DNA from: Gemmatimonadota bacterium
Lineage (GTDB): Bacteria > Gemmatimonadota > Gemmatimonadetes > Gemmatimonadales > GWC2-71-9
DNA length: 64,000 bases
Assembly (NCBI GenBank): GCA_040388535.1
Contig: JAZKBR010000002.1
Location: 1,024,838-1,088,837 of the forward strand
Direction: 5' to 3'
The notes beneath the pieces were generated by a model. That model was not told the DNA's origin. It was given only the letters and a program-made list of their open reading frames with translations, and made no database searches. Shown here in pieces: positions 45,001-54,018 of the stretch (position 1 is the stretch's first letter; each line of letters starts with the position of its first letter). Position numbers and translations under genes: made by a program.

Positions 45001-48000
45001 ATCTCTCGGCCCGCTGCTCCAATGGCAACGGCCTGCTCGATACCGAAGATCTCGATGCCGACCTGCTCCTCAACGCGCGCGGCCCCGATGAGGATGCCTT
45101 CCGCTACATCATCGATCTGCGCGATCCCAAGTACTTCGTCCGCACCGGCGTGGTCTCCACCGACAACGCAACCGGGCGGAAGGCCGCGTGGAAGCTCTAC
45201 CGCGTGCCGCTGCGTCAGTGGGATCGTCAGGTTGGCCAGCCCAACATGCGGCTGATCAAGCACCTCCGCTTCACCTTCCTGACGCCGCCCGACAAGGGGG
45301 GCTCCGACCCGGTGGTGCGCTTCGCTCTGGCGCGCATGCGGCTCATTGGCGCGCCCTGGGTCCGCCGGGCCGAGACGCCGATCGCAGGGATCAGCGGGTC
45401 GACCGGAGTCAGCCACGGTGATGTGTCGGTGTCGGCGATCACCACCGAGAACCTCGAACTCGGCTACGTCCCGCCACCGGGCGTGGTGAGCGCGACGAAG
45501 GACGTGGCGGGAGGCCAGTCGAGCCTCGGCCAGCAGATCAACGAAAAGGCCCTCCGTGTGGTTGCCAAGGATCTCCGCTCGGGCGAGCGGGCTGAGGCGT
45601 ACTTTCGTTTCCTCGGCGACGCGCGCAATCTCCTGTCATATCGCGAGCTGCGGCTCTGGCTGCGCGGTCGTGGCACCGGCTGGGAAGACGGCACGCTGCG
45701 AGGCTACATCAAGGTCGGCGCCGACGCACGCAACTTCTACTGGTTCGACGCGAGTGCATTGACCACGACCTGGGAGCCCGAGGTCGTCGTCAATCTCGAC
45801 ACCTGGCGCAAGCTGCGTGCGCAGGTTCAGGAGCGCTATCTCCGTGGCGAAGCACCGAGTGGATCGCTTGAATGCGGCGGCGATCCCGAGGCGTACGTGG
45901 CGTGCGAAGGGCCGTACATCGTGCACCTGCGCGATCCGGGGATCAGCGAACCGAACCTCGCGAAGGTGCAGGAGATTGCCACGGGCATCTATCACAAGGC
46001 CGGTGGCGCAGCGCCAGCGGCAGCCGAGCTCTGGATTGATGACATCCGGCTCGCGACTCCCATCACCGAGGTCGGTCGTGCTGCGGCCATCAACGCGCGG
46101 CTCCTGGCCACGGACCTCGGCGATGTCACCCTGGACTATGTCTATCAGGACGGCCAGTTCCGGCAGATTTCGGCGGCCCCCTCCTATCGCACGACCGGCA
46201 CCTTGCAGGCGAGTACGAACCTCCGACTCGATCGCTTTCTGCCGGCGTCCTTCGGCCTCGCGATGCCGTTGTCGCTCGGCTACAACGCCAGCAGCACCGA
46301 TCCCGAGCTGATTGCCGGTTCGGATTTACGGGCCGCCGAGCTGGTCGATCTGCGACGCCCGCGGAGCAACAACTCCTCGTTCTCGCTCAACGTGCGCCGC
46401 GTCGTGAACACCGGAAGCTTCCTGACTCGACTGCTGCTGAATCCGCTCTCGTTCAGCGCCAACTTCGCCGGCGCCGACGCAACCACCGAATTGAGCGACG
46501 CGAATTCCTCGTTGTTCAACTATTCGCTGGGATGGTCGGTCGCCGGGGGGCGGCGAACGCGTTCACTCGGATTCGGGCGACTGGCGCGAGGGCTGCCGCG
46601 CTGGCTCCGCGAGAGTGAGAGTGGTCGGGCGCTGGGTCGCGCGAACATTGCGCTGCTGCCGACGGCACTGCGACTCAACACGACGCTCTCGCGCACCCAG
46701 GGTGACTACACCTCCTTCCTGGTGCCGATCCATCGCGCCTCCGACACGCTGCTGAAGCCGGTGACCTCGTTGCAGTATCTCTGGCGCAACAATGTCGGTA
46801 CCAGCTGGCAGCCACTGCAGATGATCACCCTGAACGCCGACTGGACCAGCACGCGCGATCTCCGGAACTATCCCGATTCCACCTCCATCGGGCGGCTCGC
46901 CGGCGCCTCGCGCCGCCAGTTTCTCGGCACGGATGTCGGTGTCGAGCGCGATCGCAACGTGACCTCGGGGATCTCGCTCAATCCGACACTCGCGTCATGG
47001 CTGCGCCCGCGCATCTCGACCGTGTCGTCGTTCATCCTCTCGCGGTCTCTCACGAGCCGCAATCCGGTGCGAACCGATGGGGATACTCTCGGGGAATACA
47101 TTCTTCCCCAGACGCTCAACAACGCCCGCATCTCCGAGATCGGCGCCACCATCGATCCCGCTCTGCTGCTGCGACGCGTGCTCGGCGATTCCAGCAAGAC
47201 CGCCAGGTATTTCTCCCGCCTCCGACAGCTCGATGTCACCCGCCGCCGGACCCGGCAGTCCACCTTCGACCTGGCCGCCTTCGATCCGTCGATCGGCTAC
47301 CAGCTCGGCACCGGTAGCTTCGATTCCTTCCTCCATCAGGGGAGTGATGTCGCGCTCGGGGCGAGTCAGTACTGGGAGACATCCTTCACCGCTGGACTCG
47401 AGTTGCCGCTCGGCCTGTCGGTGACCTCGACCTATCAGGAAAACCACAACGATCGCTACCAGCGTGCCACCGCCGATGCCTTCATGGTGACCGAGACCCG
47501 CTCCCGTGACTGGCCGTACGGCTCGGTGAGTTGGAGCAGAGTCTTCCGTGGTGGCCCCCTCTCCCTGGTCACCCTGTCGTCGTCGCTGCGCCAGCGGCAG
47601 AGTTCAACCCGGACCCCGCGGCTCGACGGTGCCTCAGCGGCAACGAGCGCAACCACCAACCGGACGTTCGGCCCCGAGGTGCGTCTCACCTTTCGCAACG
47701 GCATCAGCCTGCTGACCCGTGCGACTATGGACCGCTCCGAGAGCCGCGACAACGGCTCGCTCCGGCGCGGGAATATCGATAACCTGAGCGGCGAGCTATT
47801 CTGGAGCGTCCGGCTGCCGCGCGCCCTGTCGGAACTCCGTAAGCCGCTGCGGACGCAGCTGTATGCCACCATCCGACGCAGCAATGACTGTCTGCTGCGC
47901 GCCGAGGGCCAGGAGTGCGAAACGGTTTCGGATATCCGCGGGCACGACATTCACGGCTCCCTGACGACCGACGTCTTCGGGCGGGTGACAGGCGGGCTCG

Positions 48001-48107
48001 TCTTCGGTTGGGTAGTGAATGACTTGCGATATCTCGATCGGAAGACGTCGACGATTTCGGCCGCCCTCAACTTCAATATTCCGCTCACCATGCCGGGGAA
48101 TCGCTGA
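42012..48107 (+). CDS. sprA: SprA-like T9SS outer-membrane translocon protein
   Basis: The 2031-residue protein has a signal peptide (LAPWSAGAQ) and SprA-like segments. Examples are an early NTREFNNANNIRVSYTGLED block, like the SprA region before the barrel, and FGINTTVELGPVEV soon after. SprA forms the 36-strand outer-membrane channel of the T9SS in Bacteroidota. The start is GTG at 42012, with no obvious ribosome-binding site. It is divergent from lptF/lptG by 93 bases. The length is a little under the Bacteroidota type (~2300-2500). The M28 gene overlaps its stop (TGATG). Confidence 0.85.
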   Translation: MAPLALFLLLASLLAPWSAGAQLPADTIRARMGVHGTLPGALPTVGEPAVLRAPWLFPAGRSVAGRVARFDTATTAAVEAQRLAAAHQRLLMALYRGRGFGASPRADGGIAAEAAPRGLFGLNRNVADLQFDGALQLTIGTDRFKNLRCTPSQLQDPNSGCRPKFKPPRIDNQLRFQASGLISQRLRVDIDLDNTREFNNANNIRVSYTGLEDEVLKRIDVGTVQFRPPLSRFLTAGIPTNNFGINTTVELGPVEVQALAATQSGSQVGTRTYTIGSETTEPQDREVADLNFEARRFFWAVDPRTLPGYPAIDALSLQGLTLAPSLKPTEVRIYKYRSVAAGGTGANPNLDGITALGLNQSGTTIEKIGPLRWQLLQQGRDYWLDPSGLWFVLTAKLDPNDLLAVSYTTADGGRVGTFPATDDPTRSDTLRLILQPNRGPDAGSFAHSMRNVYRVTGSDLQAGSLAVAITLNRSELPPDGVGTWLSRFGLALPNDAKFFDTDNRLFPRSRDPGATATILDHFIFFPSQQPFADAARIPDPQFRNDSLYRTPEYLLFEQGPPAKYQIRLQYAARGGGDKGSINLNAIQIREGTEQLTVDGLRLTRGVDYSISYGTGMVTFLEPERLFSRGTSTVTASFEQQGFFAIAPTSIFGLTARYRVGSIGSVNLVGLYQSEATAFTRPQLGFEPTASLLAGVTGQFNFRLPAVSRFLKGLARGGVVAPSSLELNAELAFSRPDANRSGEAYLEEFENDAGIPIRLGEGNWQISSMPQSSAGVEALGFPSGFDSTSAVQLSWQNLVPNRLGLANEITAEAIDPNIQIVGGKSTSPETVAYITFHADTAGGIVARNNHSHWSLPPRPFQPRWRSVVTPLSLTGVDLTRNEFLEFWVFEGEDDKPVESSEMRFMLDLGSVSEDALAIAPTAFTVSGTDTTWTGRQYVGAGRLDTERNATGTYSAVTDDVGILGDRPDQVTGPLGPVLRPALCRRTVTASVEIFPWGDLSARCSNGNGLLDTEDLDADLLLNARGPDEDAFRYIIDLRDPKYFVRTGVVSTDNATGRKAAWKLYRVPLRQWDRQVGQPNMRLIKHLRFTFLTPPDKGGSDPVVRFALARMRLIGAPWVRRAETPIAGISGSTGVSHGDVSVSAITTENLELGYVPPPGVVSATKDVAGGQSSLGQQINEKALRVVAKDLRSGERAEAYFRFLGDARNLLSYRELRLWLRGRGTGWEDGTLRGYIKVGADARNFYWFDASALTTTWEPEVVVNLDTWRKLRAQVQERYLRGEAPSGSLECGGDPEAYVACEGPYIVHLRDPGISEPNLAKVQEIATGIYHKAGGAAPAAAELWIDDIRLATPITEVGRAAAINARLLATDLGDVTLDYVYQDGQFRQISAAPSYRTTGTLQASTNLRLDRFLPASFGLAMPLSLGYNASSTDPELIAGSDLRAAELVDLRRPRSNNSSFSLNVRRVVNTGSFLTRLLLNPLSFSANFAGADATTELSDANSSLFNYSLGWSVAGGRRTRSLGFGRLARGLPRWLRESESGRALGRANIALLPTALRLNTTLSRTQGDYTSFLVPIHRASDTLLKPVTSLQYLWRNNVGTSWQPLQMITLNADWTSTRDLRNYPDSTSIGRLAGASRRQFLGTDVGVERDRNVTSGISLNPTLASWLRPRISTVSSFILSRSLTSRNPVRTDGDTLGEYILPQTLNNARISEIGATIDPALLLRRVLGDSSKTARYFSRLRQLDVTRRRTRQSTFDLAAFDPSIGYQLGTGSFDSFLHQGSDVALGASQYWETSFTAGLELPLGLSVTSTYQENHNDRYQRATADAFMVTETRSRDWPYGSVSWSRVFRGGPLSLVTLSSSLRQRQSSTRTPRLDGASAATSATTNRTFGPEVRLTFRNGISLLTRATMDRSESRDNGSLRRGNIDNLSGELFWSVRLPRALSELRKPLRTQLYATIRRSNDCLLRAEGQECETVSDIRGHDIHGSLTTDVFGRVTGGLVFGWVVNDLRYLDRKTSTISAALNFNIPLTMPGNR

Positions 48108-49030
48108 TGCGCTCCAGGCTCTCGCTCGCTACCGCCTCTTTTCTGTTGCTTGCCGTGGCCTGTGGCCGCGACACCAGCAGTTCGCTGCCACGTGAATTTG
48201 ATGGTGCCGCCGCGCTCAAGTCGGTCGAGACGCAGGTCGCCTTCGGCCCACGGATTCCAGGCACGGCCCCGCACGCGGCGATGGCACACTGGCTCGACTC
48301 GCTGGTCCGCACCAAGACCGACTCGGTTGTGCTGCAGCGCTGGTGGCATCACCCGGCCGTGGGCGATTCGATCGAGATGATCAACGTGATCGCGCGAGTG
48401 AATCCGGCGGCCACCAATCGCGTGCTCTATCTGGCGCACTGGGATACCCGGCCGCGCTCCGATGGCCCGACCTCGATCGACAAGGTGGCGCCGGTGCCGG
48501 GCGCCAACGATGGCGGCTCTGGTGTCGCCGTACTCCTCGGCGTGCTTGATGCGCTCAAGAAGCAGCCCACCACGGTGGGCGTCGATCTCGTCTTCCTCGA
48601 TGGCGAGGACTACGGCTTCTTCGGCCCGCCGCGCGTCGATGTGCTGATCGGATCGGAGTATTACGCGAAGAATCCGATCGTGGCCGAGAAGCCGAGCTTC
48701 GCGGTGCTCTGGGATATGGTGGGTGACAAGGATCTGCGGATTCCGAAGGAGCCCGGCTCGCAGGTCGCCGCGCCCGACGTGGTCGATCGCGTCTGGAGTG
48801 TTGCGGCGCAGATGGGGTACGGCCACATCTTCGTCGATGCGTCGTACGGTGGCCCGATCACCGACGATCACACGCCGCTCATCGCCGCCGGCTTCAAGGC
48901 GATCGACATCATCGATATCGATTACGGCTCCTGGCACACCAAGCACGACACCCCCGACAAGCTCAGCAAGGCGGCGCTCGAGGCAGTGGGCAATGTCGCC
49001 GTCGGTGTGATTCGCGGCGCCACCAAGTAA
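48107..49030 (+). CDS. Lipoprotein M28-family zinc peptidase (glutaminyl-cyclase-like)
   Basis: The 307-residue protein has a lipobox (LLAVAC, Cys about 20) and the M28 zinc-ligand set: His/Asp in LAHWDTRP, Asp in GANDGGSG, Glu-Asp in LDGEDYG, Asp in WDMVGDKD, and His in TKHDTPDK. This order fits aminopeptidases and glutaminyl-peptide cyclotransferases alike. Its start overlaps the sprA stop. T9SS cargo in Bacteroidota often carries N-terminal pyroglutamate made by a glutaminyl cyclase, so a cyclase role beside sprA is attractive but inferred. It is probably anchored in the envelope. Confidence 0.86.
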   Translation: MRSRLSLATASFLLLAVACGRDTSSSLPREFDGAAALKSVETQVAFGPRIPGTAPHAAMAHWLDSLVRTKTDSVVLQRWWHHPAVGDSIEMINVIARVNPAATNRVLYLAHWDTRPRSDGPTSIDKVAPVPGANDGGSGVAVLLGVLDALKKQPTTVGVDLVFLDGEDYGFFGPPRVDVLIGSEYYAKNPIVAEKPSFAVLWDMVGDKDLRIPKEPGSQVAAPDVVDRVWSVAAQMGYGHIFVDASYGGPITDDHTPLIAAGFKAIDIIDIDYGSWHTKHDTPDKLSKAALEAVGNVAVGVIRGATK

Positions 49031-49091
49031 TTCGCGCCGGCGCGCGTCGCCGTGTGCCGGTACCTCCCACGGCAGGTCGCCATTCTCGGTG

Positions 49092-49706
49092 ATGTCTCCC
49101 GCCGAGCGCAGGTCGCTCACGATTCTCCTCGCCCTCGGGGTGGCCGGACACCTGATCCGCGCCGTCTCGGGGGCCGCGAACGTTCCGGCTCCGGTGTCGC
49201 TCGGGCTCGATCCGGCCGCCGATGGCAACCCGCTCGCCCATCGTGACTCGGCCCGGGCCCTCGCCCGGCCCATCGACGCGACCGAACGGATCGACGTGGA
49301 ACGGGCGACGCCCCCCGAGCTCGCGCGGCTTCCCGGGGTCGGCCCCGCCCTCGCCAAACGGATCGTGGCGGATCGCCAGATTCACGGTGCGTTCGGCGGC
49401 ATCGCGGGGCTCGACCGGGTGGCCGGCATCGGCCCGGCAATGCTTCGCCGCCTCGCGCCGCATCTATCCTTTGGTGGCGTCGTGGCCGATACTCAGGCCG
49501 TCGGCGGTGATCCCATTGTCGACCTGAACCGCGCCGGCGTGGCGGAATTGGACGCCTTGCCGGGGATCGGGGAGGGTCGAGCTCGCGCCATCGTGGCATT
49601 TCGCGATAGCGCAGGGCAATTTCGCCAAGTCACTGACCTGATCCGGGTCCGTGGCTTCTCCCTGGCCCTGATCGGCCGACTCGCCGCTCGACTCGTGGTT
49701 CGGTGA
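49092..49706 (+). CDS. ComEA-like protein with two helix-hairpin-helix motifs
   Basis: The 204-residue protein has an N-terminal membrane/signal segment (LTILLALGVAGHLI) and two HhH regions: LPGVGPALAKRI (about 80) and LPGIGEGRARAI (about 160). HhH pairs bind DNA without sequence specificity, as in ComEA, which receives DNA at the cell surface or periplasm in natural transformation. It is immediately upstream of pilB, pilT and pilC in the same direction, which fits a DNA-uptake function. A GTG one codon earlier is an alternative start. Confidence 0.8.
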   Translation: MSPAERRSLTILLALGVAGHLIRAVSGAANVPAPVSLGLDPAADGNPLAHRDSARALARPIDATERIDVERATPPELARLPGVGPALAKRIVADRQIHGAFGGIAGLDRVAGIGPAMLRRLAPHLSFGGVVADTQAVGGDPIVDLNRAGVAELDALPGIGEGRARAIVAFRDSAGQFRQVTDLIRVRGFSLALIGRLAARLVVR

Positions 49707-49748
49707 CTTTTTACTCGATCACGGCCCCGTGGCCGCGAGGCATCCCCC

Positions 49749-51512
49749 TTGCACCCTCGCCAAGGGATGACCGGCCCTAACGCGACTCTCAACGCCCCCT
49801 CGGGCGATCCGGCCCACGCCGACCGGCTCGGCGACCTCCTGCTTGCCCAGGGGTTGCTGACCCGGGAGCAGCTCGCGCACGCCCTCCACGAGCAGCGGAC
49901 CACCCACCAGCGCCTCGGCTTCGTGCTGGTCCGCCTCGGGCTGATCGACGAACTCGAGCTGACCAAGGTGCTGGCGCGCCAGTACCGGATGCCGGCCGTC
50001 GACCTCTCGAAGTTCGAGGTCGACCCGCGGATGCTCCGACTGGTCCCGGCCGACCTCGCCATCAAGCGGATGGTGCTGCCGCTCAAGCGCGAGGGACGCA
50101 CCCTCACGGTCGCTGTGGCCGATCCGGCAGACCAGGGTCTCCTCGAGGACCTCAAGTTCATCACCCGGTTCGATCTCTTCCCGGTGCTGGCAGGCGAGCA
50201 GACCCTGCGCGCCCTCATCGAGAAGCACTACGAGACCAGTGACGAGCAGCTGCAGACGATCCTCAAGGAGATGGAGGGGATCTCCGAGGACATCGAGGTC
50301 GTCAACGACGAGGAAGACGAAACTGCGCTCGCGATGCAGGCGCTCGTCGATGATGCCCCCGTCGTCAAGCTCATCAACGGCATCCTCACCGACGCCGTGA
50401 AGCGGGGTGCCTCCGACATCCACGTCGAGCCGTTCGAGCACGAGATCCGGATCCGTTACCGCGTCGATGGCGCGCTGCTCGAAGTGATGAAGCCGCCGCT
50501 CAAGATGAAGGCGGCGCTCACCTCGCGCATCAAGATTCTCTCGCAGCTCAACATCGCCGAGCGCCGGGTGCCGCAGGACGGCCGCCTCAAGCTCAAGATG
50601 GGGAGCCGGGTCATCGACTTCCGCGTCTCGACGCTGCCGGTGCTCTTCGGCGAGAAGATCGTGCTCCGAATTCTCGACAAGGGAAACCTGACCCTCGACC
50701 TGACCAAGTTCGGCTTCGAGCCCAAGGCCGAAGCGGACCTGATGAAGGCGATCCTGAATCCGTACGGGATGGTGCTGGTCACCGGCCCGACGGGCTCCGG
50801 CAAGACGACCACGCTCTATTCCGCGCTGCAGCGGATCAATACGGTCGACACCAACATCATGACGGCGGAAGATCCGGTCGAGTACAACCTCCCCGGCATC
50901 AACCAGGTCCCCGTGCGGAACGAGATCGGCCTGACGTTCGCGGCGGCGCTGCGCGCCTTCCTGCGCCAGGACCCGAACATCATCATGATCGGCGAAATTC
51001 GAGACCTGGAAACCGGCGGCATCGCCATCAAGGCGGCACTCACCGGTCACCTGGTGCTCTCGACGCTGCACACCAATGACGCGCCCAGCACGATCACCCG
51101 CATGATCGACATGGGGATCGAGGCCTTCAACGTGGCCAGCGCGGTGAATCTCGTGGTGGCCCAGCGACTGGTCCGGCGCGTCTGCACCCAGTGCAAGGCG
51201 TCGCACCATTACACCGACGTCGAGCTTTCGGCACTCCACGCCGACATCGCGACGCTGCGCCAGATCGATTTCAAGAAGGGCACCGGCTGCGACAACTGCG
51301 GCGGGACCGGCTATCGTGGCCGGGCAGGTCTGTATGAAGTGATGGCAATGTCCCCCACATTGCGCCGAATGATCCTGACCGGCGACTCCGTAGCCGACCT
51401 GCGCGAGCAGGCGGTGTCGGAGGGGATGCTGACGCTCCGAATGGATGGCATGAAGAAACTGGAGCGGGGTATCACCACCCTTGAGGAAGTCGTGAAGGAG
51501 ACTGCCGAATGA
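49749..51512 (+). CDS. pilB: Type IV pilus assembly ATPase PilB
   Basis: The 587-residue hexameric ATPase has an N-terminal MshEN/T2SSE-N domain (about 20-150) and a C-terminal motor domain with Walker A GPTGSGKTT (about 345), the Asp/His box and Walker B IIMIGEIRD. The zinc tetracysteine of extension ATPases is also present (CTQC near 480 and CDNC near 515). The TTG start at 49749 has GAGG eight bases upstream; an in-frame ATG at 49767 has no room for a ribosome-binding site but may be used. It powers pilus extension. Its stop overlaps the pilT start (ATGA). Confidence 0.95.
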   Translation: MHPRQGMTGPNATLNAPSGDPAHADRLGDLLLAQGLLTREQLAHALHEQRTTHQRLGFVLVRLGLIDELELTKVLARQYRMPAVDLSKFEVDPRMLRLVPADLAIKRMVLPLKREGRTLTVAVADPADQGLLEDLKFITRFDLFPVLAGEQTLRALIEKHYETSDEQLQTILKEMEGISEDIEVVNDEEDETALAMQALVDDAPVVKLINGILTDAVKRGASDIHVEPFEHEIRIRYRVDGALLEVMKPPLKMKAALTSRIKILSQLNIAERRVPQDGRLKLKMGSRVIDFRVSTLPVLFGEKIVLRILDKGNLTLDLTKFGFEPKAEADLMKAILNPYGMVLVTGPTGSGKTTTLYSALQRINTVDTNIMTAEDPVEYNLPGINQVPVRNEIGLTFAAALRAFLRQDPNIIMIGEIRDLETGGIAIKAALTGHLVLSTLHTNDAPSTITRMIDMGIEAFNVASAVNLVVAQRLVRRVCTQCKASHHYTDVELSALHADIATLRQIDFKKGTGCDNCGGTGYRGRAGLYEVMAMSPTLRRMILTGDSVADLREQAVSEGMLTLRMDGMKKLERGITTLEEVVKETAE

Positions 51513-52624
51513 GCCTGAACCTCCGTGGACTGCTGGAAGAGATGCTGTCGCGCGACGCGTCCGACCTGCATATCACCGCCGGCGAGCGCCCCAAGCTTCG
51601 TGTCGACGGCGAGATCGTCGACGCCTCGGTCGAGGACATCCTCTCGCCGAAGGACACCCTTTCGCTGGCCTACTCGGTTCTCACCGAGGCCCAGAAGAAG
51701 CGGTTCGAGCAGGAAGACGAACTCGACTTCTCCTTCGGCATCCAGAACCTCGCGCGCTTCCGCGGCAACGTGTTCAAGCAGCGCGGCTGCATCTCGATGG
51801 CGATCCGGATGATCCCGTTCTCGGTCAAGTCGTTCGAGGAGCTGAAGCTGCCGCCGATCGTGGCCAAGCTCGCCGAAAAGCCGCGCGGCCTGGTGCTGGT
51901 CACCGGCCCCACGGGCTCCGGCAAGAGCACCACGCTTGCCGCGATGATCGACAAGATCAATCGCGAGCGGCGCGGGCACATCATCACGGTCGAAGATCCG
52001 ATCGAGTTCATCCATCGCCACCAGAAGTGCATCGTCAACCAGCGTGAGGTCGGTACCGACACGCGCTCCTTCGCCTCGGCGCTGAAGTACGCCCTGCGTG
52101 AAGATCCGGACGTCATCCTCGTCGGCGAAATGCGCGACCTCGAGACCATCTCCTCCGCGCTCACCATCGCCGAGACGGGCCACCTTGCGCTCGCGACGCT
52201 GCACACCAATTCGGCGCCCGAGGCGATCAACCGCATCATCGACGTCTTCCCGAGCAATCAGCAGTCGCAGGTGCGGGCCCAGCTCGCGTTCGTGCTCGAG
52301 GGAGTCATCACCCAGACCCTGCTGCCGAAGGCCAGTGGTCGCGGCCGCGCGATGGTCGCCGAGATCATGGTGGCGACGCCGGCGATCCGGTCGGTGATTC
52401 GTGACGACAAGGTGCACCAGATCTACTCGCTGATGCAGGCGGGCAAGAAGCACGGGATGCAGACGATGAACGACGGCCTCTACCAGCTCTACATGAGCCG
52501 GGAGGTCGCGAAGGAAGAGTGTCTTCGCGTCTCGCCCAACCCGGCGGAGTTTCTCCGGGCGATCGGCGAGACGCCCATGGAAGAGCAGGCCTTCGGCGAG
52601 TCCAAGCTCGCCGGTTCGCGCTAA
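51509..52624 (+). CDS. pilT: Pilus retraction ATPase PilT
   Basis: The 371-residue protein shows the PilT layout: N-terminal PAS-like domain, Walker A GPTGSGKST (about 132), Walker B VILVGEMRD and the family-typical HTNSAPEAINRIIDVFP. It retracts pili that PilB extends, giving twitching motility and DNA uptake force. The start overlaps pilB; pilC follows after 12 bases with its own GGGAGAG, so pilB-pilT-pilC is one operon. No C-terminal extension is present. Confidence 0.96.
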   Translation: MSLNLRGLLEEMLSRDASDLHITAGERPKLRVDGEIVDASVEDILSPKDTLSLAYSVLTEAQKKRFEQEDELDFSFGIQNLARFRGNVFKQRGCISMAIRMIPFSVKSFEELKLPPIVAKLAEKPRGLVLVTGPTGSGKSTTLAAMIDKINRERRGHIITVEDPIEFIHRHQKCIVNQREVGTDTRSFASALKYALREDPDVILVGEMRDLETISSALTIAETGHLALATLHTNSAPEAINRIIDVFPSNQQSQVRAQLAFVLEGVITQTLLPKASGRGRAMVAEIMVATPAIRSVIRDDKVHQIYSLMQAGKKHGMQTMNDGLYQLYMSREVAKEECLRVSPNPAEFLRAIGETPMEEQAFGESKLAGSR

Positions 52625-52636
52625 GGGAGAGTCCGC

Positions 52637-53842
52637 ATGCCAGTGTTCGAGTATACCGCGAAAAACGCCACGACCGGTCAGATCCTGAAAGGGACCTATG
52701 ACGCCCCCAACCGGGACGAACTCATCGGTCACCTGCGCAAGAACCGGCTCCTCCTCGTGTCGTTGCGCGAGGCGTCGCGCGACATCAAGATCTCGCTGCC
52801 AGGCGGCGGCGTGGGTACCCGCGACGTCGTGATCTTCACGCGGCAGTTCGCCACGATGATCAACTCCGGCCTGCCGCTCGTGCAGTCGCTGAACATCCTG
52901 GCGCAGCAGACCGAGAACCAGAAGCTGAAAGACACCACCAAGGCGGTGGTCTTCGACGTCGAGGCCGGCAACACCCTGGCCGACGCCTTCGGCAAGCACC
53001 CTACGGTCTTCCCGGCCCTCTACGTCAACATGGTCGCGGCCGGCGAAGCGGGCGGTATTCTCGACACGATTCTGCTCCGCCTCGCGACCTTCCTCGAGAA
53101 GAACGACAAGCTGATCCGCAAGGTGAAGAGCGCCATGATCTATCCTGGCGTCATTCTCACCGTGGCGATGGGCGCCATCGTCATCCTGCTCGTCTTCGTC
53201 ATCCCGGTCTTCCAGGACATGTTCGCCTCGGTGTCGATGGAATTGCCGCTGCCGACCCGCATCGTGATCGGGCTCTCCGACTTTCTGCAGAGCTTCTGGT
53301 GGGCGTTGATCCTGTTCATTGGCGCCGCCGGTTTTGGCCTCAAGCAGTTCTACGCCACCACGCAGGGGCGCCGGCGTATCGACGGCCTGCTGCTCGCCTT
53401 CCCGGTACTCGGCGACGTGCTCCGCAAGTCGGCCGTGTCGCGCTTCACCCGTACCCTCGGCACGCTCATTTCATCGGGCGTCTCGATTCTCGATGGCCTC
53501 GAGATCACCGCAAAGACCGCCGGTAACGCGGTCATCCAGGACGCCATCATGGCGTCGCGGTCGTCGATCGCTGGTGGTGATACCATCGCGGCGCCGCTCG
53601 AGAAGTCGGGCGTCTTCCCGCCGATGGTGATTTCGATGATCGCCGTCGGTGAACAGACCGGTGGTCTCGACGAAATGCTCAGCAAGATCGCCGACTTCTA
53701 CGATGATGAGGTGGACGTCGCCGTCGGCGGCCTCCTCTCGCTGATGGAGCCGGTGATGATTCTCTTCCTCGGCGTCATCGTCGGCGGGATGATCATCGCG
53801 ATGTACCTGCCGATCTTCGGGATGATGCAGACGATTCAGTAA
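52637..53842 (+). CDS. pilC: Type IV pilus inner-membrane platform protein PilC
   Basis: The 401-residue protein has the duplicated GSPII-F/T2SF domain: each half has the helical bundle seen in RQFATMINSGLPLVQSLNIL and RTLGTLISSGVSILDGL. There are three membrane helices, and the family-typical ending VIVGGMIIAMYLPIFGMMQ. It couples the PilB/PilT motors to the pilin pseudo-helix. Pilin and prepilin-peptidase genes are not in this window. A terminator-like hairpin follows. Confidence 0.96.
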   Translation: MPVFEYTAKNATTGQILKGTYDAPNRDELIGHLRKNRLLLVSLREASRDIKISLPGGGVGTRDVVIFTRQFATMINSGLPLVQSLNILAQQTENQKLKDTTKAVVFDVEAGNTLADAFGKHPTVFPALYVNMVAAGEAGGILDTILLRLATFLEKNDKLIRKVKSAMIYPGVILTVAMGAIVILLVFVIPVFQDMFASVSMELPLPTRIVIGLSDFLQSFWWALILFIGAAGFGLKQFYATTQGRRRIDGLLLAFPVLGDVLRKSAVSRFTRTLGTLISSGVSILDGLEITAKTAGNAVIQDAIMASRSSIAGGDTIAAPLEKSGVFPPMVISMIAVGEQTGGLDEMLSKIADFYDDEVDVAVGGLLSLMEPVMILFLGVIVGGMIIAMYLPIFGMMQTIQ

Positions 53843-53886
53843 CCGCCGGACGGGGTTTCGCTCGATTCCCCGCTCGGTTCCCACGC

Positions 53887-53916
53887 AGCCCTCGATGTCA
53901 GACGACATCGGGGGCT
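53887..53916 (+). terminator. Hairpin after pilC
   Basis: AGCCCTCGATGTC (53887-53899) pairs with GACATCGGGGGCT (53904-53916) with one T-G pair; the loop is four bases. It lies 45 bases after the stop. Confidence 0.75.
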
Positions 53917-53960
53917 TCGTGACATTCGGGAACCTCTGTTCCCCGGACGGTGTTGCGTTG

Positions 53961-54000
53961 AGGATGATGGATGATGGATCATGGATGATTGATGGATGAT
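53961..54000. repeat. GATGGATGA-type simple repeat
   Basis: Tandem ATGG, GATG and ATGATT units of the same simple-repeat type as 3802-3835 fill the space before the flavin oxidoreductase. They create several spurious ATGs, so the start of that gene must be judged by other signals. Confidence 0.7.
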
Positions 54001-54018
54001 CTCGCCTCGGAGTTCCAC

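Noticed and set aside
53992-54018. ATG in the GATGGATG repeat as the start of the flavin oxidoreductase
   Set aside because: The repeat makes ATGs by chance. GTG at 54019 has GGAG at proper spacing and matches the usual N-terminus.
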